A stretch of 64,000 bases of DNA. It comes from Bacteroidetes bacterium HGW-Bacteroidetes-10. GTDB lineage: Bacteria; Bacteroidota; Bacteroidia; Bacteroidales; UBA932. The first letter of the stretch is position 1. Every line of letters starts with the position of its first letter. Under the pieces are notes generated by a model. That model was not told the origin of the DNA and did not search any database. It was given only the letters and a program-made list of their open reading frames with translations. The stretch lies in the NCBI GenBank assembly GCA_002842695.1, contig PHDT01000016.1, forward strand, positions 1-64,000, read 5' to 3'. The position numbers and the translations under genes were made by a program. Below, piece by piece: positions 46,501 to 53,526 of this stretch.

Positions 46501-46763
46501 AATTTTGAGACCGATCTTATCTCCTTTACCCCGGGAAGGTTTGCCATCTCCATCTCTACCGGAGAAGTAATGTACTGCTCAATTTCCTGAGTTGAGAGAT
46601 TTCCCGAAGTTGTAATAACCTGTACCTGATTGTTTGTGATATCGGGAACTGCGCCCACAGAAATCTTGAACACAGAATAAAGCCCAAAAGCTGCAATCGT
46701 TAATGTGAAGAGAATGACTATCAGCTTATTCTTAATACTTACATCGATTATTTTTTCAAGCAT
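43599..46763 (-). CDS. Heavy-metal efflux RND pump (CusA/CzcA family)
   Basis: 1054 aa, full length. Classical CzcA/CusA features: DVSIKNKLIVILFTLTIAAFG opening, VGAVPDITNNQVQVIT, and the TM4 proton-relay segment MSLGALDFGIIIDGAVIIVE with its acidic residues. Exports divalent or monovalent metal ions. It has no fused C-terminal TolC domain, and no outer-membrane channel gene lies in its operon. Upstream is a porin-like gene, downstream an adaptor. Confidence 0.92.
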   Translation of the reverse strand: MLEKIIDVSIKNKLIVILFTLTIAAFGLYSVFKISVGAVPDITNNQVQVITTSGNLSTQEIEQYITSPVEMEMANLPGVKEIRSVSKFGISLVTIVFDEKLGTYLPRQLIAEKIKSAAAKIPEGFGEPEMGPITTGLGEIYQYTLDIKEGYEGKYSAADLRTIQDWVIKRRLSGINGVVEINSWGGYLKQYEVAVDPALLSAANITLMELFDALEANNSISGGSYIEKTNQSYFIRGDGQVKTAGDIENIVVKNINGTPVLVKNVASVRFGHANRYGAITANGKGETILGQVMMLKNANSKEVINEVKSRVAEVQKNLPDGVFINPIVDRSELVAKTTFTVVENLILGALIVMLTVILLLGNIRSALVITSMIPLALLFTIAMMYLFGIDANLMSLGALDFGIIIDGAVIIVEYIALKTMKKRSELENVTGEERAGIMDKISYEGASKMMKSAIFGQIIILIVFIPILSLSGVEGKMFKPMALSFCFAITGAMIMGLTWLPVATSLFLRPSKSEKKNIGDWIMSMAHKSYSPVIQLACAHKRIVLGAALISLIFTAFLFTRIGGEFVPTLDEGDFVIQPVLKTGTSLTKTVETTTRMEQILMSKFPEVDKVVSRIGAAEVPTDPMSMEEIDMIIKLRPRKTWTSAKSKEELADKFKEALSVIPGIEYEFTQPIEMRFNELITGVRSDIAIKIFGDDLEYIDKKAVEVKNLIEGIPGATDIILEKTAGLPQIKINYNRSKIAYYGVDIKTLNSYLAVAFGGEATGVVFEGEKRFDMVVRFDKQNRNDIGNIRELRVPVSGGSQIPLSELAEIEYAEGPAKISRENTHRRVVVSVNVRNRDLQSVVKDIQTVVGENVTLKPGTYIAYGGQFENLQNATNRLLIAVPVALLLIFVFLHFAFKSLKDAIMIFTAIPLAAVGGVTLLWMRGLPFSVSAGVGFIALFGIAVLNGIVLIEHLKNLIQNGTMSMRELIIQGTKDRLRPVMLTAGAAAMGFLPMAISTGAGAEVQRPLATVVIGGLFTSTMLTMIALPLMFEIFYNVIGVKFFPLRFIRKREC

Positions 46764-46869
46764 AGTGTTTAGGTCTTTAAGTTACTATTGAAAAAATTCC
46801 CTTGAATTTACGAAATATTTGACAGTAGGAAGCACTTTTGGTTTAATAACAGGAGCGGAATTAAGGTCT

Positions 46870-47598
46870 CTACCTGAACGCCTTCCTCACAAAAATCCCA
46901 AAATTCTCCTTACTGCCTTTAAGCGGACCATACCAGTCCCAGTTTGCGGCAAGGCCAAAGCCGATAGTTTTGCGGGTGAGGCCAAGGCGTGCATAAATTC
47001 GGCTTCTGTCGTGCCTGCCACTCTCCATGCTGATATTGTACTGCCCCTCTGCGCGGGTGAGCAGCGACCAGTTTTCACTCAACCGCGGCCTGTATTCAAC
47101 AAATCCCTTGTTCTCAAAATTGTGCGACTCAGTCAGATAAAAACCTGAAATTGCAGTAGCAGAAAAATCCCCTGCCGAGATCTGATACTGAAGGCCGGAA
47201 AACGGGCGGAATCCCCATGCCGAATGCAATGCTGCGCCCGCCACAATGTTGAGCCCCTTCAGAACCTCATAGTTGAGCAGAGCCACATTCATAGACTCGT
47301 TGTTTGTCTTGTCGTTCCCATAATCTGCAGCCATATATGATGCAGCCTGAAACCCAAACCTGCTTTTATCTGTAAACTTTCTGGCAATAGAAAAACTAAT
47401 TACAAATCTGCTATGCCCTGCAAACAACTCTACCGGAATAGGAGAAGAGGTGTTTACAATGGCTGTAGTCGCGTTCACTCCGGCAGCAACCGCTTCTACC
47501 CCGGGAGTAGTCGCATTTAACCCGGATTTCGAATCCTGCGCGATTGCCGTGGATGCAGAGAGTAGAAAAAAGATCCAAAGTGAAAATCGTCTTATCAT
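46870..47598 (-). CDS. Outer membrane beta-barrel protein, efflux operon
   Basis: 242 aa with signal peptide (SLWIFFLLSASTAIAQ). Strand-rich with recurrent aromatic ends: FVISFSIARKFTDKSRFGFQ, GLNIVAGAALHSAWGFRPF, FSATAISGFYLTESHNFENK and the C-terminal FGIFVRKAFR typical of a barrel's last strand. First gene of the second metal-efflux operon, so it may be a metal-related porin or a replacement exit component, but it has no TolC-like helices. An upstream run of TT/PGVEAVAAG-type repeats (residues 28-50) is a linker. Confidence 0.62.
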   Translation of the reverse strand: MIRRFSLWIFFLLSASTAIAQDSKSGLNATTPGVEAVAAGVNATTAIVNTSSPIPVELFAGHSRFVISFSIARKFTDKSRFGFQAASYMAADYGNDKTNNESMNVALLNYEVLKGLNIVAGAALHSAWGFRPFSGLQYQISAGDFSATAISGFYLTESHNFENKGFVEYRPRLSENWSLLTRAEGQYNISMESGRHDRSRIYARLGLTRKTIGFGLAANWDWYGPLKGSKENFGIFVRKAFR

Positions 47599-47660
47599 AA
47601 GAGATAGTTTTTCAAGAGTTTAAATTACATCTAAATATAGGGCGAAAGTACACCACTAGC

Positions 47661-47791
47661 AAAACTCTGCCAGAGTTTTTACGAACTCGTTGATATATTG
47701 CACCTTATATTTTATGAAAATTTTTCTTGAGCATTAAAATATTTGCTAAATGCTTGTTATACTGCATTTTTGTAAAAACTCTGGCAGAGTT
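47661..47791. repeat. Family A palindromic element, copy A10 (131 bp)
   Basis: Left palindrome AAAACTCTGCCAGAGTTTT (47661-47679), right palindrome AAAACTCTGGCAGAGTT (47775-47791), inverted. Confidence 0.87.
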
Positions 47792-47798
47792 AAAAGGT

Positions 47799-47816
47799 GC
47801 CGGGCAAATGCCCGGC
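47799..47816. repeat. Short GC-rich hairpin
   Basis: GCCGGGCAAATGCCCGGC: 8-bp arms with a 2-nt loop, 7 bp from A10. Possibly a terminator stem, but it lacks a T-run. Confidence 0.5.
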
Positions 47817-47918
47817 GGGAGTTAGCCTTCGGCACAGGTTTTTCAAGCTTGCACGCAGAAGGTTGTTTTCATAGCCTGGCAAAGGTTTCGAGTATGTTTT
47901 AAATGACAATTTTTCACG

Positions 47919-48033
47919 GACCCGTACGGCCGTAACTAATTGTTTATCTGCAAGTAGCACTTTGTCCCCGCGGATGATCCGCGGGGACAAAGTGGCTCTC
48001 GTTGATTTTCAGAGCGTTGCAGCTGTACGGGTC
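47919..48033. repeat. Nested inverted repeat with perfect 17-bp stem
   Basis: Outer arms GACCCGTAC (47919-47927) and GTACGGGTC (48025-48033). Inside, a 37-bp hairpin at 47958-47994 has perfect 17-bp GC-rich arms and a 3-nt TGA loop. Not related in sequence to families A-D; only one copy in the window. Confidence 0.65.
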
Positions 48034-48114
48034 GTTATCAGGAATCTTATGAAACTGTTTGCTAATCTGGATTTGGTAAAAAATTACTGACTAAGTTCTG
48101 TTCATGAAAAACCA

Positions 48115-48239
48115 ACATGTCAGCCTAGATTACATTTATCTGATTTACTTGCTTTTAACTTTGCAGAAAATTAAGAAAATTCAAATTTAGAAATCGTATA
48201 TTATTGATATAATGACGATTGTAATTTAGGCTGACATGT
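48115..48239. repeat. Family B palindromic element, copy B4 (125 bp)
   Basis: Ends ACATGTCAGCCTAGATTAC (48115-48133) and GTAATTTAGGCTGACATGT (48221-48239), exactly the length of B1 and B2, but 29 kb from RAYT2. Confidence 0.88.
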
Positions 48240-48241
48240 GC

Positions 48242-48263
48242 TTTTGCACGTGGGAAACTTTAG
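48242..48263. repeat. 22-bp CACGTG repeat beside B4
   Basis: Exact reverse complement of 10929-10950. It starts 2 bp after the right end of B4, whereas the other copy abuts a family A element. Confidence 0.65.
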
Positions 48264-48301
48264 AAGAGTTCAAAGGTAACGTCACCTTTGCTGCCGGTGG
48301 A

Positions 48302-48320
48302 GGTGCAGCGCTGCGCGCGC
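48302..48320. repeat. GC-rich 19-bp repeat after mobile mystery B
   Basis: Exact reverse complement of 32603-32621, 8 bp beyond the stop codon of the Fic-type gene. Confidence 0.65.
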
Positions 48321-48328
48321 TTTTATTG

Positions 48329-48925
48329 TTAACCTCTAGCAAAATCAATTAATGGGTTTATATCTCCTGAATCTGCTAGTCGTATTGCTGCCAGATATCT
48401 AGATCTGGCGTCTCCTTTTTTATTAAGATTGGTTCTATTCCATGAAAAGGCCGGCTTTCCAAAGATGTGACTTATAATAATATCAGCCATTAATCTTGAA
48501 TGTCTTCCATTTCCATTTGCGAAACAGTGAATTTTTACGATTCCGTGTTTAAATTTAATCGCAATCTCTTCATCGCTATATGTGTTATTATTAATCCAAA
48601 ACTTGCAATCATCTAGTAATTGCTTTAACGTCAAAGGAACCTGATATTTATCAACACCAATATTTTTGTTGGTTTTTCTGAACTCACCTGCCCAAATCCA
48701 CACTTCGCTAAACATTCGTTTATGAAGTTCTCTTACAAAAACTTCACTTAAAATATAATCACTTTTCCACTTCTTGCCAATAGTCCACTGAATGGCTTTC
48801 TCGATGTTGTACTGTTCAAATTCGTCTAACTCTCCCCTGGTTGTAATAGACTTAATCTGCAAGCCCTCCTTTTCATCTTCATCAAGAGGAGTCTGTCCAT
48901 CTATGTAATCGATTTTTAATCCCAT
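48329..48925 (-). CDS. Mobile mystery protein B (Fic/DOC domain)
   Basis: 198 aa. N-terminus IDGQTPLDEDEKEGLQIKS and the Fic motif IHCFANGNGRHSRLM (HxFxxGNGRxxR) identify the mobile mystery protein B family (TIGR02613), Fic-like enzymes that typically transfer AMP or a related group to a target protein. The His, Gly and Arg of the active loop are intact. It overlaps the mobile mystery A gene by 10 bp. The pair behaves in genomes like a mobile toxin-antitoxin-type cassette; that activity is inferred. Confidence 0.88.
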   Translation of the reverse strand: MGLKIDYIDGQTPLDEDEKEGLQIKSITTRGELDEFEQYNIEKAIQWTIGKKWKSDYILSEVFVRELHKRMFSEVWIWAGEFRKTNKNIGVDKYQVPLTLKQLLDDCKFWINNNTYSDEEIAIKFKHGIVKIHCFANGNGRHSRLMADIIISHIFGKPAFSWNRTNLNKKGDARSRYLAAIRLADSGDINPLIDFARG

Positions 48926-49380
48926 AAATATCTCGGCATTAAGGCTTTGATTTCATCTGCTTTGGACTTAATTGCTTTTGTAAGGCGATCTGACGAAATC
49001 TCCTGATCTTCGAGCATCATTGTGTTTGATGTTCGCAAAACAATCTCCCTTGCAATTTCCATTGCTCTCTTCTCTATCATATCATCAATACTCTGCTCTT
49101 TTGGAATAAATCCGTAGACAAGTTTCATATCAAGTACAGCTCCAACCTCTCTTAACCGTTTAAGAGTAATTGAGCCGTTTGACTCACGTTCTTCAATCTC
49201 TTTTACACTTTGAGAAGATATGTTTAATTTATTTCCCAGTTGTCTTAGAGACATATTTAGAGCAACCCGAATTGTATTAATCCACCCCTTTTGAGGAACT
49301 GCAACTGAATTCAAGGGTTTAAAAACAGACAGTTTTTTATCGGTCTGTTCAATAAGCAGTCTTTGCTTTGATGTATTCAT
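48916..49380 (-). CDS. Mobile mystery protein A (HTH regulator)
   Basis: 154 aa from ATG 49380 (MNTSKQRLLIEQTDKKL), preferred over an upstream TTG because the operator array begins right at 49381. XRE-like helix-turn-helix in MSLRQLGNKLNISSQSVKEI; the KGWINTIRVAL segment is typical of TIGR02612. Partner and probable autoregulator or antitoxin of the downstream Fic-type protein, with which it overlaps. Confidence 0.88.
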   Translation of the reverse strand: MNTSKQRLLIEQTDKKLSVFKPLNSVAVPQKGWINTIRVALNMSLRQLGNKLNISSQSVKEIEERESNGSITLKRLREVGAVLDMKLVYGFIPKEQSIDDMIEKRAMEIAREIVLRTSNTMMLEDQEISSDRLTKAIKSKADEIKALMPRYLWD

Positions 49381-49460
49381 AAGGTTATATCCTTGATTTA
49401 TTAATTCAAATATAAGGCTATATCCTGATTTATCCAAATATATTTTAAGGTTATACCCTT
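49381..49460 (-). promoter_or_regulatory. Three operator sites with 33-bp period upstream of mobile mystery A
   Basis: AAGGTTATATCCTT (49381-49394), AAGGCTATATCCTG (49414-49427) and AAGGTTATACCCTT (49447-49460) are near-palindromes AAGGnTATAnCCTT spaced exactly 33 bp apart, three helical turns, directly before the start codon. They are likely binding sites for the HTH protein they precede. Confidence 0.75.
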
Positions 49461-49477
49461 AAATAATTTATGAACAC

Positions 49478-50350
49478 CTAAATTTTATGCTTTATGAAAG
49501 TATTATTATCCAGCTCCTCAAATGCCAGATTGAGCTCCTCGTTTGTGTTCATGACTATGGGGCCGCCCCAGGAAATGGGTTCGCGGAGCGGTGCTGCTGC
49601 AATCAGGAAGAATCTTGCTCCGCCAGGGCCAGCCTTAACCGCCACCTCATCAAATTCAGAATCGGCCTCAGAGGAACTCTTTAAAAGAATTGCACAAGCC
49701 TTCTCCTCAAAATGGGCAAAAGCATTATCCGCAGATAAAGAACCCTCAATCAGGTACAAAAAGAGTGTCTGATTATTTGGGGTTTCACGGTAGCTCCAGA
49801 GAGAACCGGCTTTAAGATCCACATCCAGGTACTGAACCTTCACGTAATCGCCGGAAACAGCACCTTTATGCCCCTTGTAGCTGCCCGAGAGCACCCTCAC
49901 CGTCGCTTCCTGCTCCTCAACCACCGAAACATCTTCGCTCAGAATGTCGCGGTATGCCGGGTGGGTCATTTTATCCTTTGCCGGAAGGTTCACCCAAAGC
50001 TGGCAACCCAGCATCCTGTCTGACTCCTTTGGCATCTCCTGGTGAATAATCCCGGACCCGCCTGTCATCCACTGACACTGCAAATCTCCAATCACCCCAA
50101 AATTACCCAGACTGTCGCCGTGCTCAATCTTCCCTTTGAGAAGATAGGTCACAGTCTCAATTCCCCTGTGCGGATGCCACGGAAATCCCCTGATATAATC
50201 CTGCGGATTTACCGAATCAAAACCATCCAGCATCAGAAACGGATCAAAATCCTTTACTGTCCTCAATCCCAGCACCCTGCGAAGATGAACTCCCGCACCG
50301 TCAACGGCATTTTGCCCCCTGACAGTCTGTGAAACAACTCTTTTAGACAT
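49478..50350 (-). CDS. Pirin family protein
   Basis: 290 aa bicupin. Metal ligands are in HPHRGIETVTYLLKGKIEH and GGSGIIHQEMP. Some pirins act as quercetin 2,3-dioxygenases and others as redox regulators; the substrate cannot be read from sequence. Monocistronic with an ATG start; no signal peptide. Confidence 0.92.
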   Translation of the reverse strand: MSKRVVSQTVRGQNAVDGAGVHLRRVLGLRTVKDFDPFLMLDGFDSVNPQDYIRGFPWHPHRGIETVTYLLKGKIEHGDSLGNFGVIGDLQCQWMTGGSGIIHQEMPKESDRMLGCQLWVNLPAKDKMTHPAYRDILSEDVSVVEEQEATVRVLSGSYKGHKGAVSGDYVKVQYLDVDLKAGSLWSYRETPNNQTLFLYLIEGSLSADNAFAHFEEKACAILLKSSSEADSEFDEVAVKAGPGGARFFLIAAAPLREPISWGGPIVMNTNEELNLAFEELDNNTFIKHKI

Positions 50351-50404
50351 GGCTTGAAATTTAATTTGGTGATAACCAAATTTAAGAAAAATAAAGGGAT
50401 TTAC

Positions 50405-51505
50405 CTATCTTTTTAAGGCAGATTCTCCCTCGTTTATCCGCTTAAGATGGCAGAAAAGCAGCTCGCCCGTTTTTTCGTCGCGCAGGTGCATCCCGTTCCC
50501 CTCACAATATTTGAAATATTTACAATCTGCACAAAGTCCGGTTTTAGTCCAGCTCCTCTCCCTGAAGATCGAATACCTGCTCTCCCAAACCTCCCGGAAA
50601 TTATCCCGGTAAATGTTCCCCTGAATGAAGTTGGCCCTAAGATTCGGGCAGGCAGAGATTGAACCGTCGGCCAGAATAGAGGCAACATTAATACCTGCCC
50701 TGCAGAAAAAGAGGTTGTCCCTCGCCTCCCCCTCATAGCTCCCGAGGAAACCTTCGCAACCATAATTAAGGCCGATTCGTCCCTCCTTTTTTGTCGCCGT
50801 AATAAAATCAAACAGCTGTTTGAACTCCGCAGGCTCAAGCTGAAGCTCCGGATGCTCCGCCGCCCTTCCAATGGGGAAAACGGTGAAGAGCCGCCAGTCC
50901 TTTACTCCGCAAGCGATAAGCAGCTCTTTGATATCATTTAATTCACTAAAATTCTTCTGATTAACACAGGTTACCACATCATAGACCAGATCCGGAACCA
51001 AAGGCAGCAATTTTATGGCATTCAGCGCATTTGCATAGCTTTTCGCAGAGCCCCTCAGCCAGTTATGGCTCTCCTCCATTCCGTCAAAGCTGATGGTCAC
51101 AGCCCTCAGCCCTGCCCTTAGCAGCGAATCGAGGCGTTTTTTGTCCATCAGCATTCCATTGGTCACAATCCCCCACGGGAAGCCCCTTTTATGCAGAGCC
51201 AGTCCCGCCTCCTCAAGGTCGCGCCTCACCAGAGCCTCACCCCCGGTAAAAACTATCATGGTCTCATTTGGGCTGACAATCTCCTTTACCTCATCGATTG
51301 CCCTGAGAAAATCTGCTACAGGCATATCAGGAACACCAGCCTCGCGTTTGCAGTCGCTTCCGCAGTGGATGCAATTGAGATTGCACCTGAGAGTCGCCTC
51401 CCAGAAAATGTAATTGAGCTTATGAAGTTTGAATTCGTTCTTTTTGAAACGGCTAAAGAGGTTAAGCGCAATGCGCTTTTTGAGAGGAATGTTCAGAACG
51501 CTCAT
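50405..51505 (-). CDS. Radical SAM/SPASM enzyme of the rSAM/lipoprotein system
   Basis: 366 aa. Radical SAM motif CNLNCIHC (CxxxCxxC) near residue 40, with GGEALVRRD and GIVTNGM; SPASM-type C-terminal cysteines in CRAGINVASI, CPNLR and CADCKYFKYCEGNG. It matches the Bacteroidota enzyme that pairs with a lipoprotein (TIGR04133/TIGR04134 from memory) and would modify it post-translationally. It overlaps the lipoprotein gene by 4 bp. The modification is unknown. Confidence 0.85.
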   Translation of the reverse strand: MSVLNIPLKKRIALNLFSRFKKNEFKLHKLNYIFWEATLRCNLNCIHCGSDCKREAGVPDMPVADFLRAIDEVKEIVSPNETMIVFTGGEALVRRDLEEAGLALHKRGFPWGIVTNGMLMDKKRLDSLLRAGLRAVTISFDGMEESHNWLRGSAKSYANALNAIKLLPLVPDLVYDVVTCVNQKNFSELNDIKELLIACGVKDWRLFTVFPIGRAAEHPELQLEPAEFKQLFDFITATKKEGRIGLNYGCEGFLGSYEGEARDNLFFCRAGINVASILADGSISACPNLRANFIQGNIYRDNFREVWESRYSIFRERSWTKTGLCADCKYFKYCEGNGMHLRDEKTGELLFCHLKRINEGESALKR

Positions 51506-51942
51506 TTTTTCGCTTTGAGCTTAACATCAAAATCCTTCTCTGTTTCGCCACTGTACCAGTGGTTGTCACCCCCGGTAAAAACAGGATTTTTGAACTCAAT
51601 GGCTGTATCCAGATCTGAATACTGTTTAAGAGACCCGTCCCTTATATCTCTGAATTTGAGCGAGTAGGTCGATGTAATCGGCATGCCTGCTCTATCCTCC
51701 ACCTCATACTCCCCTGCTGCATTAGTGTAGGTTGTATCATTTTTCATAATAACCCTAACATTCTGAATCGGCAAATTGGTCTCGGCAGATTTCACCTGAC
51801 CGCTTACAATGAACTTCGCCGACGGCGTCCCATATTCTACCCTCGCAAAGCGCTCACACGAAGCCCCAAATCCCAAAACAGCGAGTAATGCGCCAATCAG
51901 CAAATTGACACCATTCAGAAAACCCGATTTAACCGATTTCAT
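51502..51942 (-). CDS. Radical SAM-associated lipoprotein
   Basis: 146 aa from ATG 51942 (MKSVKSGFLNGVNLLIGALL); the open frame reaches much further upstream, but that part overlaps the nitrilase gene and has no signal. Lipobox GFGASC, then RVEYGTPSAKFIVSGQV, the YGTP signature of the lipoprotein partner of the SPASM enzyme, and a carboxypeptidase-like beta domain. Translationally coupled to the enzyme by ATGA overlap. Probably exported to the cell surface after modification. Confidence 0.83.
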   Translation of the reverse strand: MKSVKSGFLNGVNLLIGALLAVLGFGASCERFARVEYGTPSAKFIVSGQVKSAETNLPIQNVRVIMKNDTTYTNAAGEYEVEDRAGMPITSTYSLKFRDIRDGSLKQYSDLDTAIEFKNPVFTGGDNHWYSGETEKDFDVKLKAKK

Positions 51943-52012
51943 AGTAAAGAATTTCAGAGAAAGTATATTGTTAAGATGCAGCAGGCGTGGGAAATGTTGC
52001 ATGTTAGTTTTA

Positions 52013-52960
52013 CTAATTATCCAGCCACACAACTTTCTGCTCCGAATCATGCTCCTGCCCCAAAATCTCTCTGTAGAGTTCAGGGCGGCGGGCATTAATG
52101 TAGCGGTGGCCTCCGGCGAGGGTGAGTTTTTCGGGGGTAATGGTGGCGGTGACAAATGAGTCGTCAAAGGAGCGGCATTCGGCAATAATGTCCCCGAATG
52201 GGTCAATAATCATTGAGCAGCCGTTTTTAAGCTGATCGTCGTCCATCCCTATTGGATTGGAGAAAATTGCGTAGATGGCGTTGTCGTAGGCTCTCGAAGG
52301 GAGCCATTTCATGAGCCAGGACCGGCCCTTCATTCCGTCAAACTCCAGGCGGAGGGAGGTGGAATCGGCCTCACGGTTTTCCCAAAGCAAAGGATCTACG
52401 AATCCCGCACCCGGCCTTGTGGATGGCGTGCACATGGTCACATGCGGCATAAAGATGATGTCGGCCCCAAGCAGTTTGGTGGCGCGGACATTCTCCACAA
52501 TGTTGTTGTCGTAGCAGATGAGGATTCCGCACTTCCAGCCCTGAATCTCAAAAATGCAATAGCTGTCGCCCGGCGTCAGATGCGGATTTATGAATGGGTG
52601 GAGCTTTCGGTACTTCGCCACAAGTCCGTTTTTATCCACGCAGACATAGGCCTTGTAAAGCTTCTCTTCGCTATCCTTTTCGAACAGCCCCGCCAGCACC
52701 ACAATATTGTTCTCGCGAGCAATTTCCGTTAGTTTATGTATGCTGATTCCGTCCGGAATTGGTTCGGCCAGGTCGAGCATCTGCTCTTTTGAGAGGTTTC
52801 GGGCGAATGTGTAGCCTGTGACAGAACACTCATGAAATGCAATCACATCTGACCCCTCCTGTGCCGCCTGCTTTGCCAGACGCGCAATCACCGAGAGATT
52901 GTAACTCTTGTCTCCGCTCCTGTTCTCAAACTGAGCAGTTGATATTTTAAGGTTTTTCAT
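52013..52960 (-). CDS. Carbon-nitrogen hydrolase (nitrilase superfamily)
   Basis: 315 aa from ATG 52960 (MKNLKISTAQFENRSGD). Glu-Lys-Cys triad: Glu in IAFHECSVTGY, Lys in AKYRKLHPF and Cys in GILICYDNN. Close to amidase/nitrilase branches that act on small amides; the exact substrate is not determined. Separated by 71 bp from the lipoprotein gene and overlapping the upstream frame only outside this start. Confidence 0.87.
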   Translation of the reverse strand: MKNLKISTAQFENRSGDKSYNLSVIARLAKQAAQEGSDVIAFHECSVTGYTFARNLSKEQMLDLAEPIPDGISIHKLTEIARENNIVVLAGLFEKDSEEKLYKAYVCVDKNGLVAKYRKLHPFINPHLTPGDSYCIFEIQGWKCGILICYDNNIVENVRATKLLGADIIFMPHVTMCTPSTRPGAGFVDPLLWENREADSTSLRLEFDGMKGRSWLMKWLPSRAYDNAIYAIFSNPIGMDDDQLKNGCSMIIDPFGDIIAECRSFDDSFVTATITPEKLTLAGGHRYINARRPELYREILGQEHDSEQKVVWLDN

Positions 52961-52976
52961 AGGCTGCACATTTAAA

Positions 52977-53312
52977 CTATTCAACCGTCAGCTTTCCGGA
53001 TTTCAGCCCGAATTCGTTGCATCTGGTTTTAACGACAACTTTGCTTCCGCTTTTAATCTCGGGAACGGGCAGTTCAAGGTTCTCTGACTCCTGCGACGAT
53101 TGCGTCTTCAAAGATATTGTCTTGACATCTTTGCCGTCTACATTAATGATAATCTGATCGATATAATGGGTTTTAACATCCTTAACACGATGCAGGATAT
53201 CAATTTTGAGTTTACCATCCTGGTATGACAAATTAACCTTTTTAGCAGGGTCTGCCTTGGCAGAGAGTAGTGGTGCAACTATAAGCACAAATAGTATAAT
53301 TAGTTTTTTCAT
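52977..53312 (-). CDS. Small secreted protein, 111 aa
   Basis: Signal peptide MKKLIILFVLIVAPLLSAKA, then one beta-sandwich-like domain (YIDQIIINVDGKDVKTISLK, GSKVVVKTRCNEFGLKSG). Similar proteins sit beside small b-type-cytochrome-like membrane genes in Bacteroidota, and two such genes follow here. It might carry an Ig-like or desulfoferrodoxin-like fold, but the metal ligands are not evident. Function unknown. Confidence 0.6.
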   Translation of the reverse strand: MKKLIILFVLIVAPLLSAKADPAKKVNLSYQDGKLKIDILHRVKDVKTHYIDQIIINVDGKDVKTISLKTQSSQESENLELPVPEIKSGSKVVVKTRCNEFGLKSGKLTVE

Positions 53313-53319
53313 AAATCTG

Positions 53320-53517
53320 TTATGCGAAAAAATAGAAGTAAAACATTATTAAAGCGTGCACAGAAACTACACCAAATGCAGCAAGCGCCGCCTTTTTGTG
53401 AGCTCTGAACTTTGGTTTAATTTTAATGATTCTTAATCCGGTCAGAAAAGCAAATATCAAAAATAAAAAGCCCAAAAGACTTGCTACAATAGCAATATCC
53501 CATAAAACCTGTTCCAT
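53320..53517 (-). CDS. Small two-helix membrane protein (b561-half-like)
   Basis: 65 aa: helix 1 IAIVASLLGFLFLIFAFLTG and helix 2 AALAAFGVVSVHALIMFYFY with an intervening KPKFRAHKKAAL. The His in FRAHKKA and VSVHALI resembles haem-ligand positions in cytochrome b561-type proteins and echoes PYHKAAA of the neighbouring 223-aa protein. Partner of that protein is plausible; it is only 9 bp away. Confidence 0.6.
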   Translation of the reverse strand: MEQVLWDIAIVASLLGFLFLIFAFLTGLRIIKIKPKFRAHKKAALAAFGVVSVHALIMFYFYFFA

Positions 53518-53526
53518 AATCTTTGT

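Larger units (their letters stand above)
47599..48328. other. Repeat-rich intergenic junction
   Basis: 730 bp without a gene between two minus-strand genes. In order: element A10 (47661-47791), a small hairpin (47799-47816), a larger nested inverted repeat with a perfect 37-bp hairpin (47919-48033), element B4 (48115-48239), a 22-bp repeat shared with the A6 flank (48242-48263) and a 19-bp GC-rich repeat shared with 32603-32621. Confidence 0.75.

Noticed and set aside
49381-49460. Regularly spaced repeats resembling a CRISPR array
   Set aside because: Only three 14-bp palindromic units with 19-bp gaps, located at a regulator's start codon, and no cas genes; an operator array is the better reading.
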